A DNA stretch of 64,000 nucleotides from Thermodesulfitimonas autotrophica. GTDB taxonomy: Bacteria > Bacillota > Desulfotomaculia > Desulfotomaculales > Ammonificaceae. This document shows positions 44,107 through 51,811 of this stretch, one piece after another. The stretch is from the NCBI RefSeq assembly GCF_003815015.1, contig NZ_RKRE01000003.1, positions 186,001 through 250,000 on the forward strand, written 5' to 3'. The notes beneath the pieces were generated by a model, which made no database searches, was not told the DNA's origin, and saw only the letters and a program-made list of their open reading frames with translations. Numbering within the stretch: the stretch's first letter is position 1; each line of letters begins with the position of its first letter. Both the position numbers and the translations under genes were made by a program.

Positions 44107-44127
44107 CGAACCAAGGAGGGAAAAAGC

Positions 44128-46230
44128 TTGATCAAAGCGCGCAAAAGATGGCTCAGCATCCTGCTGACGCTCACCTTCCTGCTCAGCATTGTGCTGCCGG
44201 TAGGCACGGCGTTCGGCGCTGATCCGGTGACCTTCTCGAGTGCACTGGCAACGGTGGAAAAGAAGGATGGGCAAACGCTGGGCTGGATCAAAGTTGATGT
44301 CGACAGCGATACGTTAGCTGTAAGCGGCTGGGTTTATGCTACCGTAACGTTGCCGACTGGTGTGAAGTACGCTAAAGACCCGGCTTTGGGCACGCTCAGT
44401 AACTACGCAACGGCACCGTCAGGTGATCCTGGGAATGTTGAGCGGAAAACATCTTCCGATACGGTCCTAACGGTAGCTTACCCCCTAGATACAACTAAAA
44501 ATACGGTTGTCCAGTTTAAATTTGATGCTACTGGTGAATCAAAAGTTAATATCGGTACCGATGCGGCGGACAACATCAACGTGAAAGTGACGGTAAAGAT
44601 CATCGGCACCGACGGCTTGCAGGTCGGTTCTGACTACACTGCGGACCTCAAGGTCGGGCAGGTCGTGACCAAGGAAGTTACTGCTTCCGCGGAAACGGCG
44701 AAGGCTTTGAGTGAGGCGAAGAACGATCAGAAGGCTGCAAAGATTACCTTCACGGAAAGCGCGGCTGCTTCTCTTGTTCAGAATGATGAGATCTATCTCG
44801 AGTTGCCGTCCAGCTACTTCCAGTGGAGTAACACAATGCTGACGACTTCCGGGATCACCTATGGTGCTTACGGGCTTAAAGGTACCCTGTCGATTGATTC
44901 TACGAAAAAGAAGCTGACTTTAAAGGTTGATTCTCCGTCTGCTTTGGCCGACACGATTGCAGTTACTCCTTACATTAATGTAATGCCTGGGGCACCGACT
45001 GGCGATGTTACCGTGACTATCACTAGTTCCTCGACCAAGGTGAAGACCGCGACGCTGGTTATCGGCAACGTCGGTGCGCCGACGGTAACCCTGAGCACCA
45101 AGGACACCGTGACCGAAGACCTGCTGTTGGCGAAGAACGGGCAGCTTGTGGATGAGGTTACAGTAAAGGCCAACGGGAGCATTGCTAAGGACAAATCCAT
45201 CGTCATCGCGGCGCCGGCGGGCGTGAAGTTCAATGGCACACCGTCGTGTAGTGTTGCTGGTTCCACGGTTACTCCCTTTGATGACAACAAGAAGGTTTGG
45301 ATTATCCTCGGTAATGCTGCTGACGAAATCAAGATCACTGACATTAAAGTAGACGTTGACGAAACCGCGGCGCTCGGCGACCTGAAGCTCAGCTTCAGCG
45401 GCGATGCGGGTGCGACTGGCGACGTGGTGGTCGGCAAGATCGTTGCCCCGGCGACGGCTACGGCCACGGCTGTTGAGGTAGTATCGGGAACTAACGCTCA
45501 GGCGGCGGGTGATATTACCGTTACTGAAACCAAACCGGCGAGCATGGCCTCGGCTAACATCAAGCTCACACTACCTTCAGGTGTAAAGTTCAGCGACGAG
45601 TTCAAGTACAAGATCAACAACGGTGATGAGCAGACCACCAGTAACGCCAAGGGCCAGAATTACGCTGAGATTAACCTTAGCCTCGGCGGTGCAGTAGATA
45701 CGATCAAGTTCTACGGCATTAAGTACGACGTTGACAGCACTTTCAAGGGTGACGTGGAGGTGGCGCTGAGCGGTGCGGCACTGAGTGCGAACTATTCGGG
45801 TAAGACTATCCTGCGGGTAGTCAACGCGAAGGCCGTCTCCGCGACCAAGCGTGACAGCTCCTTCGTCATCGGCTCCACCACCTATAAGGTGAACGGCGTC
45901 GAGAAGACGATGGACGTGGCGCCGTACATCAAGGACGGCCGGACCTACATGCCGGTGCGGTTCGCGGCGCTCGCTGCCGGCGTGGACGAGTCCAACATCA
46001 TCTGGGACGGCGTGAAGAAGACCGTGACGCTGATCAAGGGTGACCGCGTCGTGCAGATGACCATCGGCTCCAAGACGATGCTGATCAACGGCATCGCGGT
46101 AACGATGGATGCGGCGCCGGAGATTAGCAGCGGCCGGACGATGCTGCCGTTCCGGTACGTCGGCCAGGCGCTTGGCGCGACGGTTGGCTGGGACGAAGCC
46201 TCCAAGACCGTCACGATGAACGTGCAGTAA
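44128..46230 (+). CDS. Large secreted surface protein with C-terminal copper-amine-oxidase-N-like domain
   Basis: A 700-residue exported protein. Signal peptide: IKARKRWLSILLTLTFLLSI, cleavage after AFGA. The middle is made of Thr/Val/Asp-rich beta-sandwich-like segments (about 30-580) with repeated patterns such as IKITDIKVDVDETAALGDL and IKFYGIKYDVDSTFKGDV. The C-terminal 110 residues hold two stalk repeats of the Cu_amine_oxidN1 type (KDGRTYMPVRFAALAAGV, SSGRTMLPFRYVGQALGATVGWDE). It is a candidate S-layer or cell-surface protein. TTG start with AAGGAGGG. Base composition is lower in GC than the neighbours, as common for surface proteins. Confidence 0.85.
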   Translation: MIKARKRWLSILLTLTFLLSIVLPVGTAFGADPVTFSSALATVEKKDGQTLGWIKVDVDSDTLAVSGWVYATVTLPTGVKYAKDPALGTLSNYATAPSGDPGNVERKTSSDTVLTVAYPLDTTKNTVVQFKFDATGESKVNIGTDAADNINVKVTVKIIGTDGLQVGSDYTADLKVGQVVTKEVTASAETAKALSEAKNDQKAAKITFTESAAASLVQNDEIYLELPSSYFQWSNTMLTTSGITYGAYGLKGTLSIDSTKKKLTLKVDSPSALADTIAVTPYINVMPGAPTGDVTVTITSSSTKVKTATLVIGNVGAPTVTLSTKDTVTEDLLLAKNGQLVDEVTVKANGSIAKDKSIVIAAPAGVKFNGTPSCSVAGSTVTPFDDNKKVWIILGNAADEIKITDIKVDVDETAALGDLKLSFSGDAGATGDVVVGKIVAPATATATAVEVVSGTNAQAAGDITVTETKPASMASANIKLTLPSGVKFSDEFKYKINNGDEQTTSNAKGQNYAEINLSLGGAVDTIKFYGIKYDVDSTFKGDVEVALSGAALSANYSGKTILRVVNAKAVSATKRDSSFVIGSTTYKVNGVEKTMDVAPYIKDGRTYMPVRFAALAAGVDESNIIWDGVKKTVTLIKGDRVVQMTIGSKTMLINGIAVTMDAAPEISSGRTMLPFRYVGQALGATVGWDEASKTVTMNVQ

Positions 46231-46251
46231 AATAGTAAGGTTACGTTTCCG

Positions 46252-46294
46252 AAGGGCCCGCGGGGCTAATGAGCTCCCGGGCCCTTTTAAATTC
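46252..46294 (+). terminator. Strong intrinsic terminator after the surface protein gene
   Basis: Nine-base stem AAGGGCCCG/CGGGCCCTT extended by GGGGCT/AGCTCC with a single bulge, AATG loop, then TTTTAAATT. Confidence 0.9.
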
Positions 46295-46406
46295 TCTATT
46301 TCGGCTTGCTTGGTATCACGTTATAATCTCACATACCCTGTTGACGCGTGCTAGCCGGTAGGATATAGTTAAATTGGTTAAGCAAATTCCGGTGGGAGTG
46401 GTAGGC

Positions 46407-47525
46407 ATGTGGAAGCGCGTTTGCGGTATGCTGGGTTCATTGTTGGTGGTCGTTATGCTGACCTTGCCGGCGGTGGCGGCGGAGAAGGAGAAGGCGCCGG
46501 TAAAACTGAGTATGGCGGAGGCCGTTTTCCGGGCGCTCTGCTTCAGCAAGAGCGTGGAGAAGGCGCAACTGGACCTCGACAAGGCTGAAAGCACGCGGCT
46601 TTCGGCAGCAGGCGCGGTACAGCCCCAGTGGTATACAACCTATACTCCCGGAACGGAGCCGCTGCTTTTCGCTAAGGAAAGCGCGGATTTTGGCTGGCGT
46701 GGCGCGCGGCAGAATTATGAGCTGGCTCGCGATACGGTGGTGCTTGACGTTTATAACCGTTACTACGCGGTGCTGCGGGCGCAGGAAAAGGTAGCGGCAA
46801 AGGAGGCGGCTTTAAAACCGCTGGAGAAGAAACTGGCGGTGACGCAGGCGATGGTCCGGGCGGGCGTGGCTACCCGGATAGCGCTCAAGGGCTTGGAGGC
46901 GCAGTTAGCAGGGGCGAAGGCGGCCCTGGCTGCGACGCAGGGGGAGCTGAACGACGCTTATGTGGCTTTCAACCAGTTGGTTGGACTGCCACCGGAGGAG
47001 CGGCCTGTGCTCACTGATACGGTTTCCTTTGCGCCCTTTACGGCGACCGAGAACGACTGCGTGTCTTGGGCAACGGGGAACAACCCGACGGTCTGGATTG
47101 CGCGCTACGCGGCGGAATATAAGCGCGCGGTTCAGAATTACGACACCGGCAACCCCGCGACGGTAGTAACGGAAGAGGATGCCCGGAAGGCGGAACTGGA
47201 TGCGGAAAGTGCCGAGGAAGCGGCGACGCTTTTGGGGCGGAAGCTTTACACCGGCATCCGCAGTCTGGAGGAAGCGTATGCGGCGGCGCAGGAAGCGGTG
47301 GCTACTGCGGCGGAGAACCTGCGGCTGGCGCGCGTTAGGCTGGCAGCGGGGGCCGGGACGCCTGCCGAGGTGACGGCAGCGGAGGCGGACCTGGCGGCAG
47401 CGCGTCAGAGTCTTCTTGACCTGACAGTGCAGCACGCCTATATGAAGCTAGCTGCGGCGAAACCCTGGGCGTATTTGGGTGTATTAGCGGCAAGCGGCTC
47501 CGGGACGGCCGCGGCCGGAAAGTAG
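46407..47525 (+). CDS. TolC/outer-membrane-efflux family protein
   Basis: A 372-residue exported coiled-coil protein. Signal peptide from ATG 46407 (WKRVCGMLGSLLVVVMLTLP, cleavage after VAA). Two OEP-type halves of long helices follow: LSMAEAVFRALCFSKSVEKAQLDLDKAEST and YNRYYAVLRAQEKVAAKEAALKPLEKKLAVTQAMVRAG in the first, EEAYAAAQEAVATAAENLRLARVRLAAG in the second. TolC-like proteins occur in several Clostridia; in a monoderm the role may be periplasmic-space or surface rather than an outer-membrane channel. No ABC or RND partner is adjacent. Fragments of a related gene fill the next 5 kb. Confidence 0.75.
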   Translation: MWKRVCGMLGSLLVVVMLTLPAVAAEKEKAPVKLSMAEAVFRALCFSKSVEKAQLDLDKAESTRLSAAGAVQPQWYTTYTPGTEPLLFAKESADFGWRGARQNYELARDTVVLDVYNRYYAVLRAQEKVAAKEAALKPLEKKLAVTQAMVRAGVATRIALKGLEAQLAGAKAALAATQGELNDAYVAFNQLVGLPPEERPVLTDTVSFAPFTATENDCVSWATGNNPTVWIARYAAEYKRAVQNYDTGNPATVVTEEDARKAELDAESAEEAATLLGRKLYTGIRSLEEAYAAAQEAVATAAENLRLARVRLAAGAGTPAEVTAAEADLAAARQSLLDLTVQHAYMKLAAAKPWAYLGVLAASGSGTAAAGK

Positions 47526-47570
47526 GGAGGGTGGACCCAAAAACCGCAGGCTCCCCAAGTAAAGAGAAAA

Positions 47571-47828
47571 ATGGAGAGCACCTACCACGACCTGCGCGCC
47601 CTGGAGGAACAGGAGGCGGCGCTGGAAGCGGCAGTTAAGACGGCGCAGGACGCGCTCCGGGTGGTTGAGGCCCAGTACAAGGTGGGTTTGGTCGCGCGGG
47701 ACAAGGTGCGCGAAGCGGAGGCGGCTTTAGCCGAGGTGCAGGCGAGCCTTTACGGCATCAAGTGCCAGCACGCGGCGCTTCTTGCCACCTGGCGCTACCT
47801 CACTGGCCGCCCGGTGGCGGGGATGTAG
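47571..47828 (+). pseudogene. TolC-like 3' fragment F1 (longest copy)
   Basis: An 85-codon open frame, EQEAALEAAVKTAQDALRVVEAQYKVGLVARDKVREAEAALAEVQ then a fixed end CQHAALLATWRYLTGRPV. It matches only the last third of TolC-family proteins and lacks a signal peptide and N-terminal half. It is not the same sequence as the end of the intact gene upstream, so it derives from a second TolC paralogue. The codons remain open here, so a small coiled-coil protein could still be made. It is the reference copy for fragments F2-F6. Confidence 0.75.
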
Positions 47829-47910
47829 TTTGTGGTAAGGGTTGAGGCGTACGGCGGCCGTGGCGGCTTCGCAACTAAGGGGCGAAAAACTCTCTGGTAA
47901 GGGGCTACGG

Positions 47911-48330
47911 CTACGGCACGCAGTTGAAAGCCTTTCTGCGTCCGGGGCCGTAGCGGTAAACGAAAAAGTGATGGTCAAAAGTGAAGACCTGCTCGATGCC
48001 CAATCGTTCCATAGCGGCAAAGGTGGTTGCGTCGGTAAAGCTGAAGGTTTGGTCGGGGAAAGCGTTTATTATCTGCCACGCAACTTCTATGTCTGCCTCT
48101 TGCAGGGTGATAACAGGCACACGGGCTTCGCGCAGCGTTTCCCAAAAAGTGACGGCGGCAGGCCGGCCAAGACGGGCGGCCAGTAGCGTCCAGGTTTCCG
48201 CGAGGATCGCGTCGGTTGTTACCAGGGGGATTACGCCGGCCACTTTTTCGTAAAACGCTTTTGCCCGCTGGTGGTTTGTGTCTGAAGCGTCGCAGACGGC
48301 GTACCAGGCTCCGGTATCAACCATTATCAC
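47911..48330 (-). CDS. PIN-domain toxin (array module 1)
   Basis: A 139-residue PIN nuclease: VDTGAWYAVCDASDTNHQ (Asp), DAILAETWTLLAARLG (Glu), FSFTDATTFAAMERLG (Asp), FTFDHHFFVYRYG (Asp). It overlaps its antitoxin gene by 14 bp. The only module of the array on the minus strand. Lies between TolC fragments F1 and F2. Confidence 0.9.
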   Translation of the reverse strand: MIMVDTGAWYAVCDASDTNHQRAKAFYEKVAGVIPLVTTDAILAETWTLLAARLGRPAAVTFWETLREARVPVITLQEADIEVAWQIINAFPDQTFSFTDATTFAAMERLGIEQVFTFDHHFFVYRYGPGRRKAFNCVP

Positions 48331-48571
48331 CTTTCAATGCCTCCGCCAGGTAGTGATCGTGCCGCACGGAAACATCTGTTTTATCACTTGCTCCCATTCC
48401 TACTATTTTAAGAAAAGTTTCCTTGCCTGCTGGTACGGGCCTGGCCTGCTCTTTCAGGTGTTTGGCGATTATCTCCCGGATTAGCTTGGCTAAGGAGACG
48501 CCTTTTTTGGCTGCTTCCCTTAATAGCGCCCGGTGCTGTTCGGGATGAAGGTAAATTTGTGTCCGTTGCAT
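48317..48571 (-). CDS. Ribbon-helix-helix type antitoxin (array module 1)
   Basis: An 84-residue protein, QRTQIYLHPEQHRALLREAAKKGVSLAKLIREII, a clear ribbon-helix-helix pattern, with a C-terminal toxin-binding tail (VRHDHYLAEAL). ATG 48571 has GGAGGTG 6 bp upstream; the frame reaches further but without a site. A near-consensus promoter lies 20 bp upstream. Confidence 0.87.
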   Translation of the reverse strand: MQRTQIYLHPEQHRALLREAAKKGVSLAKLIREIIAKHLKEQARPVPAGKETFLKIVGMGASDKTDVSVRHDHYLAEALKGDNG

Positions 48572-48590
48572 CAACATCACCTCCAGTAAC

Positions 48591-48620
48591 ATTATAATGT
48601 TTAAACCCGCCTTCTGTCAA
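48591..48620 (-). promoter_or_regulatory. Promoter of array module 1
   Basis: On the minus strand: TTGACA, an 18-bp spacer, TATAAT. Confidence 0.85.
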
Positions 48621-48639
48621 AACGGTATCTAACGGGGCG

Positions 48640-48797
48640 CCCAGTGCCAGCACGCGGCCCCGCACTCAACTGAGGGAAGGGCGAACAATTACTGGGAAAG
48701 TGGAAGGTTGCTGGCGGCGTTCCCCGTTAGAGGTAAGAGGGGCCGTCTCTTTAAGTTGAGTGCGGGGGCTACCTGGCGCTACCGCACCGGCCGCCCG
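48640..48797 (+). pseudogene. TolC-like 3' fragment F2, interrupted by a MITE
   Basis: Bases near 48643-48657 (AGTGCCAGCACGCGG) and 48768-48795 (..CTACCTGGCGCTACC..GGCCGCCCGGTA) match consecutive parts of F1. Between them lies the 110-bp inverted-repeat element at 48658-48767, and a few bases of the fragment are lost at the junction. Confidence 0.75.
48658..48767. mobile_element. MITE-like element 1, 110 bp
   Basis: Perfect 14-bp terminal inverted repeats: CCCCGCACTCAACT at 48658-48671 and AGTTGAGTGCGGGG at 48754-48767. No coding capacity. It sits inside TolC fragment F2. No clear target-site duplication is visible. Same length and near-identical termini as the element at 52175. Confidence 0.82.
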
Positions 48798-48878
48798 GTA
48801 ATTGAGTTAACGAAGTCCTGAGTGGTAGAATTGAAAACAAAAGGGCTTCTGAACGGTTCTGAAAGGAGGGGGGTATTC

Positions 48879-49109
48879 GTGCCCTACAAAGGCATTGTAA
48901 AAGGCAACGTGGTGGTTCTTGAAGGAGGCGTTAAGCTACCGGACGGTTTGCCGGTCTTTGTGGAGCCGGTAAGAGGTGATCGGCGGCCTGATTTTGAGAA
49001 GGACCCTTTTCTCAGCGTTGACGAGTGGGCGCCAGAATCTCCGGATGACGCGCCTGCAGACTTGGCTCACCGGCACGATCGCTATCTTTACGAGGCAGAT
49101 GAGCGGTGA
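48879..49109 (+). CDS. VapB-like antitoxin (array module 2)
   Basis: A 76-residue protein beginning PYKGIVKGNVVVLEGGVKLPDG, the beta-strand N terminus of the AF2212/DUF104-like antitoxin group, followed by an acidic tail. GTG 48879 has GGAGGGGG 8 bp upstream. It overlaps the toxin gene by 4 bp. Confidence 0.78.
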   Translation: MPYKGIVKGNVVVLEGGVKLPDGLPVFVEPVRGDRRPDFEKDPFLSVDEWAPESPDDAPADLAHRHDRYLYEADER

Positions 49110-49525
49110 GTAGGGCTGTTTTTATAGACACGGCGGGATGGCTGGCTTTAATAAACCGTCAGGACCAGCTTCATGTCCAGGCAGTAGAAGTCTACCGTAG
49201 CCTGGGTAATGTTGGTCGGGTTACTACAGATGCTGTGCTAATCGAGACGTGCAACGCATTAAGTAAAGCTTCTCTTAGGCCGCTTGCCCAAGCTTTCATG
49301 CAGAAAATTAAAGAGGCTGAAAAGCTTGGGGTGCTTAAAGTTGTTCACGTTACTAAGGATTTGTTGGCGGAGGGTTGGAAGCTGTTCAAGGGGCGGCCAG
49401 ACAAGGAGTGGAGCCTCACCGACTGCATCAGCTTTGTGGTAATGAGGCGCCGCAGGTGTCAAAAGGCTTTCACTTCTGACCAGCACTTTGTTCAGGCTGG
49501 GTTTGAGCGCTTGTTGCAGGCCTGA
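49106..49525 (+). CDS. PIN-domain toxin (array module 2)
   Basis: A 139-residue PIN nuclease: VFIDTAGWLALINRQDQLH (Asp), TTDAVLIETCNALSK (Glu), WSLTDCISFVVMRRRR (Asp), FTSDQHFVQAGF (Asp). GTG start overlapping the antitoxin stop. Lies between fragments F2 and F3. Confidence 0.9.
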   Translation: MSRAVFIDTAGWLALINRQDQLHVQAVEVYRSLGNVGRVTTDAVLIETCNALSKASLRPLAQAFMQKIKEAEKLGVLKVVHVTKDLLAEGWKLFKGRPDKEWSLTDCISFVVMRRRRCQKAFTSDQHFVQAGFERLLQA

Positions 49526-49596
49526 CGGCAAAAGAAGACAGTCATAGCGGGGGCGCAGCAAGAATAATCTAACTGCTGTAGCCGGGACGGCCTTAG

Positions 49597-49710
49597 CCGA
49601 GGCGGCTTTAGCCGAAGCGCAGGCGGACCTTTACGGCATCAGGTGCCAGCACGCAGTGCTCCTGTCCTCTTGGCGCTACCGCACCGGCCGTCCGGTGGCA
49701 ATGTTTTGAG
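49597..49710 (+). pseudogene. TolC-like 3' fragment F3
   Basis: About 114 bp matching the end of F1, from GAGGCGGCTTTAGCCGA to the stop codon, with CAGCACGCAGTGCTC and a TCT-TGG variant. It has no start codon context of its own. Confidence 0.8.
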
Positions 49711-49788
49711 TGCTGTTCGGCGGAAAGTCTGGGTGACGGGCTGCACCAACTGTCCTGGACTCGTTGCGACCGGTATGCTAAACTGAAG
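49701..49788 (+). repeat. Class I downstream repeat, copy 1 (carries a promoter)
   Basis: About 88 bp from the end of F3 into the next module. It is about 93 percent identical by eye to 51369-51455 behind F5. It contains TGGACT, a 17-bp spacer and TAAACT (TAGACT in the second copy), a plausible promoter for the following module. Begins GTTTTGAGTGCTG. Confidence 0.85.
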
Positions 49789-49791
49789 CAC

Positions 49792-49941
49792 ATGCGTATT
49801 TCTGTATTCCAGCGGCGCTATGCCGAAGGCGGCAAAGAATATTTAATCCGGGTGGCGGCCAGATTAGAGGGAAGTGCGTGGGTAGTGCTTACCGCCTATA
49901 AGACCTCAAAGGTTCAAAAGTACTGGAGGGATGACTTATGA
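49792..49941 (+). CDS. Small DUF4258/RelE-like protein (array module 3)
   Basis: A 49-codon gene. The protein RISVFQRRYAEGGKEYLIRV and VVLTAYKTSKVQKYWRDDL resembles the C-terminal part of DUF4258/PBECR-type small nucleases (..vvTvYkTSKi.KYW). The usual N-terminal half is missing, so it may be truncated. It overlaps the DUF2283 gene by 4 bp (ATGA), the common pairing of these families. ATG 49792 follows the class I promoter at 49701-49788. Confidence 0.55.
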   Translation: MRISVFQRRYAEGGKEYLIRVAARLEGSAWVVLTAYKTSKVQKYWRDDL

Positions 49942-50159
49942 GGTTTCGGTATGATCCGGATGCTGATGCTCTATATATTCGTTTTAAAGAGGGAGTAATT
50001 GCGGATACAGAAGAAATTTCCGCCGGGGTAATGATGGACGTGGATGAAGAGGGAAATTTGCTGGGGCTGGAGATACTGAATGCCTCTAAGAAACTGGGGA
50101 AATGGCCGTTGACTGTAGAGGTAGAAATGCCCGGCATTGCCAAGGAACAGGTCTTGTAG
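49938..50159 (+). CDS. DUF2283 family protein, putative antitoxin (array module 3)
   Basis: A 73-residue protein: FRYDPDADALYIRFKEGVI and GVMMDVDEEGNLLGLEILNA are the hallmark of DUF2283. The family is often coupled with DUF4258 and is regarded as a TA-type partner. GGAGGG lies 7 bp before the ATG. Confidence 0.9.
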   Translation: MRFRYDPDADALYIRFKEGVIADTEEISAGVMMDVDEEGNLLGLEILNASKKLGKWPLTVEVEMPGIAKEQVL

Positions 50160-50177
50160 CGGTGCCAGGAAAACTTC

Positions 50178-50396
50178 AGGAGGCGGCGCTGGAAGCGGCG
50201 GTTGAGACGGCGCGGGACGCGCTCCGGGTGGTTGAGGCGCAGTAGCGGGTCGGCCTGGTCGCGCGGGACAAGCTGCGCGAAGCGGAAGCAGCTTTAGCCG
50301 AAGCGCGGGCGAGCCTTTACGGCGTTCAGGTGCCAGCACGCGGCTGCCTTGGCCACCTGGCGCTACCGCACCGGCTGCCCCGTGGTGGCGTTTTGA
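50178..50396 (+). pseudogene. TolC-like 3' fragment F4
   Basis: About 219 bp matching F1 from AGGAGGCGGCGCTGGAAGC to the stop. It has an in-frame TAG at 50243-50245 (TAC in F1 and F5) and a one-base insertion near GGCGTTCAGGTGCC, so it cannot encode the fragment. Lies between modules 3 and 4. Confidence 0.85.
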
Positions 50397-50429
50397 GTGC
50401 GGGGGTCTTCAGGGGAAAAGGGGAGAAGG
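50390..50429 (+). repeat. Class II downstream repeat, copy 1
   Basis: Forty bases from the F4 stop, identical to 52396-52435 behind F6. Begins GTTTTGAGTGCGGGGG, whose TTGAGTGCGGGG matches the right terminal repeat of the 110-bp element 1. Confidence 0.9.
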
Positions 50430-50436
50430 TTTTATT

Positions 50437-50465
50437 TTGGGGCAGGAGCTAACTTCTGGTACAAT
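50437..50465 (+). promoter_or_regulatory. Promoter of array module 4
   Basis: TTGGGG, a 17-bp spacer, TACAAT, 25 bp before the antitoxin start. Confidence 0.6.
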
Positions 50466-50490
50466 GGTGCTTGAAGGGAGGCGGTGGACT

Positions 50491-50706
50491 GTGGCGCTGG
50501 AGAAAATCTTAGAGGAGATAAAAAAACTTTCGGCGACGGAACGGGAGCGCTTGATCCGGGAGCTTGAGGGAGACAAGAGGCGGGATAAAGCCCGGGAAGA
50601 GTTTGAAAAGGCCGCCGGCTCGTGGCCCGACTTCGACGCGGAAGGATTCGTTGCCGAGGTTTACCGGCGGCGGGAAAGAAGTGAAAGGCCAGCAATAGAA
50701 TGGTGA
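50491..50706 (+). CDS. Putative antitoxin (array module 4)
   Basis: A 71-residue charged helical protein, ALEKILEEIKKLSATERERLIRELEGD then DFDAEGFVAEVYRRRE, resembling antitoxins found before VapC genes. GTG 50491 with GGGAGG upstream; ATG 50464 is an alternative. It overlaps the broken toxin gene by 7 bp. Confidence 0.75.
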   Translation: MALEKILEEIKKLSATERERLIRELEGDKRRDKAREEFEKAAGSWPDFDAEGFVAEVYRRRERSERPAIEW

Positions 50707-51105
50707 CGGCCAAGTACCTAATAGACACCGACTGGATCGTTTTCTATTTGCGCGGCAGGGAACCATACGTCTCTACTTTGAAAAGGCTGCAAAAGGAAGG
50801 CCTAGCGGTGAGTGTTATATCAGTTGCCGAGTTATACGAGGGTGTTTTTCGAGGCCAAAACCCTCACCAGGGAAGAGGGGCTGGCGCGCTTTCTCGCCGG
50901 CGTAGTGGTAGTGGACGTGAATAAAGACGTGGCTAGGGTCTTCGGGCAACTTCGGGCGGAACTGCGGCAGCAGGGACTAACTGTCGCTGACCTTGACCTG
51001 CTGATAGGAAGCACTGCTGTTCATTACAGTTTGCTGTTACTGACAGACAACCGGAGGCACTACGAAAAGATTCCGGGTCTGCGGTTAGCGGAACCGGTAA
51101 GTTGA
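50700..51105 (+). pseudogene. Frameshifted VapC toxin (array module 4)
   Basis: The first frame gives YLIDTDWIVFYLRGREPYVS and ISVAELYEGVF (first Asp and Glu of PIN). The frame is then lost at a run of five T near 50847-50851. The next frame continues FEAKTLTREEGLARFLAGVV, TVADLDLLIGSTAVHYSLLLL and TDNRRHYEKIPGL (third and fourth acidic residues) to the stop at 51105. Joined, they make one complete VapC. Either the toxin is dead, a slip restores it, or the base call is wrong. Confidence 0.85.
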
Positions 51106-51177
51106 AGGGTTGATTTCTACAGCCTGCAAGCCCTTGGCCCGGGTTCAAGAGATCGTCGCTTGTCCTGGTCTGGGCGG

Positions 51178-51377
51178 CTGCGGTGCGGACGGCGCAGGAC
51201 GCGCTACGGGTGGTTGAGGCGCAGTACAAGGTGGGCTTGGTCGCGCGGGACAAGGTGCGCGAAGCCGAGGCGGCTTTAGCCGAAGCGCAGGCAAGCCTTT
51301 ACGGCACCAGGTGCCAGTACGCGGCGGTTTTGGCCACCTGGCGGTATTTGACGGGCCGCCCCGTGGCGATGTTTTGA
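51178..51377 (+). pseudogene. TolC-like 3' fragment F5
   Basis: Bases matching F1 from about 47640 onward; the frame RTAQDALRVVEAQYKVGLVA to GRPVAMF stays open for 64 codons from GTG 51183. The DNA is close to F1 over about 190 bp. No ribosome site is evident. Confidence 0.8.
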
Positions 51378-51455
51378 GTGCTGTTCGGCGGAAGTCTGGA
51401 TGACGGGCTACACCAACTGTCCTGGACTCGTTGCGACCGGTATGGTAGACTGAGG
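51369..51455 (+). repeat. Class I downstream repeat, copy 2
   Basis: The partner of 49701-49788, with a few substitutions and one deleted A near GGCGGAAGTC. It again carries TGGACT-17 bp-TAGACT ahead of the next module. Confidence 0.85.
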
Positions 51456-51490
51456 GTAAGTGGATCAAGGGCGCGAAGGGGGTAGGGATT

Positions 51491-51811
51491 ATGGGCAAAG
51501 AAGCGGGTAATCTTGACGCAGCCTTTTTACGGAAGGTTCGCCCGGTTCTGAGGGAGCTGGGGTTTGCGAGTGAAAGAGAGGCCTTAAAGGAGCAAGCTCT
51601 CCTGTTGCTTTTGAGCAAGATAAGCCGTTATGAGGCAGAATGCGCTTTTTTTCAGAAGAAATACGGAATGTCGTTTGAAGAATTCCTCAAACACCTCAAG
51701 GGGCAGGGAAAAGAAGATTTTGAGAAGGAGGATGACCTTCTCGACTGGCGCTTTGCCGCCGAAACGTTAGCTGAGCTGAAGCAGCGGGTGCAGGAAATTG
51801 AACGTGCTTAA
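51491..51811 (+). CDS. Putative antitoxin of a TumE-type module (array module 5)
   Basis: A 106-residue helical protein (AAFLRKVRPVLRELGFASE, ISRYEAECAFFQKKYGMSFEEF) of the kind that precedes TumE/DUF6516 genes. ATG 51491 with GGGGGTAGGG upstream and a class I promoter before it. It overlaps the toxin gene by 14 bp. Confidence 0.75.
   Translation: MGKEAGNLDAAFLRKVRPVLRELGFASEREALKEQALLLLLSKISRYEAECAFFQKKYGMSFEEFLKHLKGQGKEDFEKEDDLLDWRFAAETLAELKQRVQEIERA

Noticed and set aside
47842-48186. 114-codon plus-strand open frame
   Set aside because: Antisense to the PIN toxin gene, whose four acidic positions are clear.
48408-48665. 85-codon minus-strand frame spanning the module 1 promoter
   Set aside because: It overlaps the well-supported RHH antitoxin in another frame and reads across its promoter.
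50169-50400. F4 as a functional small gene
   Set aside because: An in-frame TAG and a one-base insertion relative to F1 break it.
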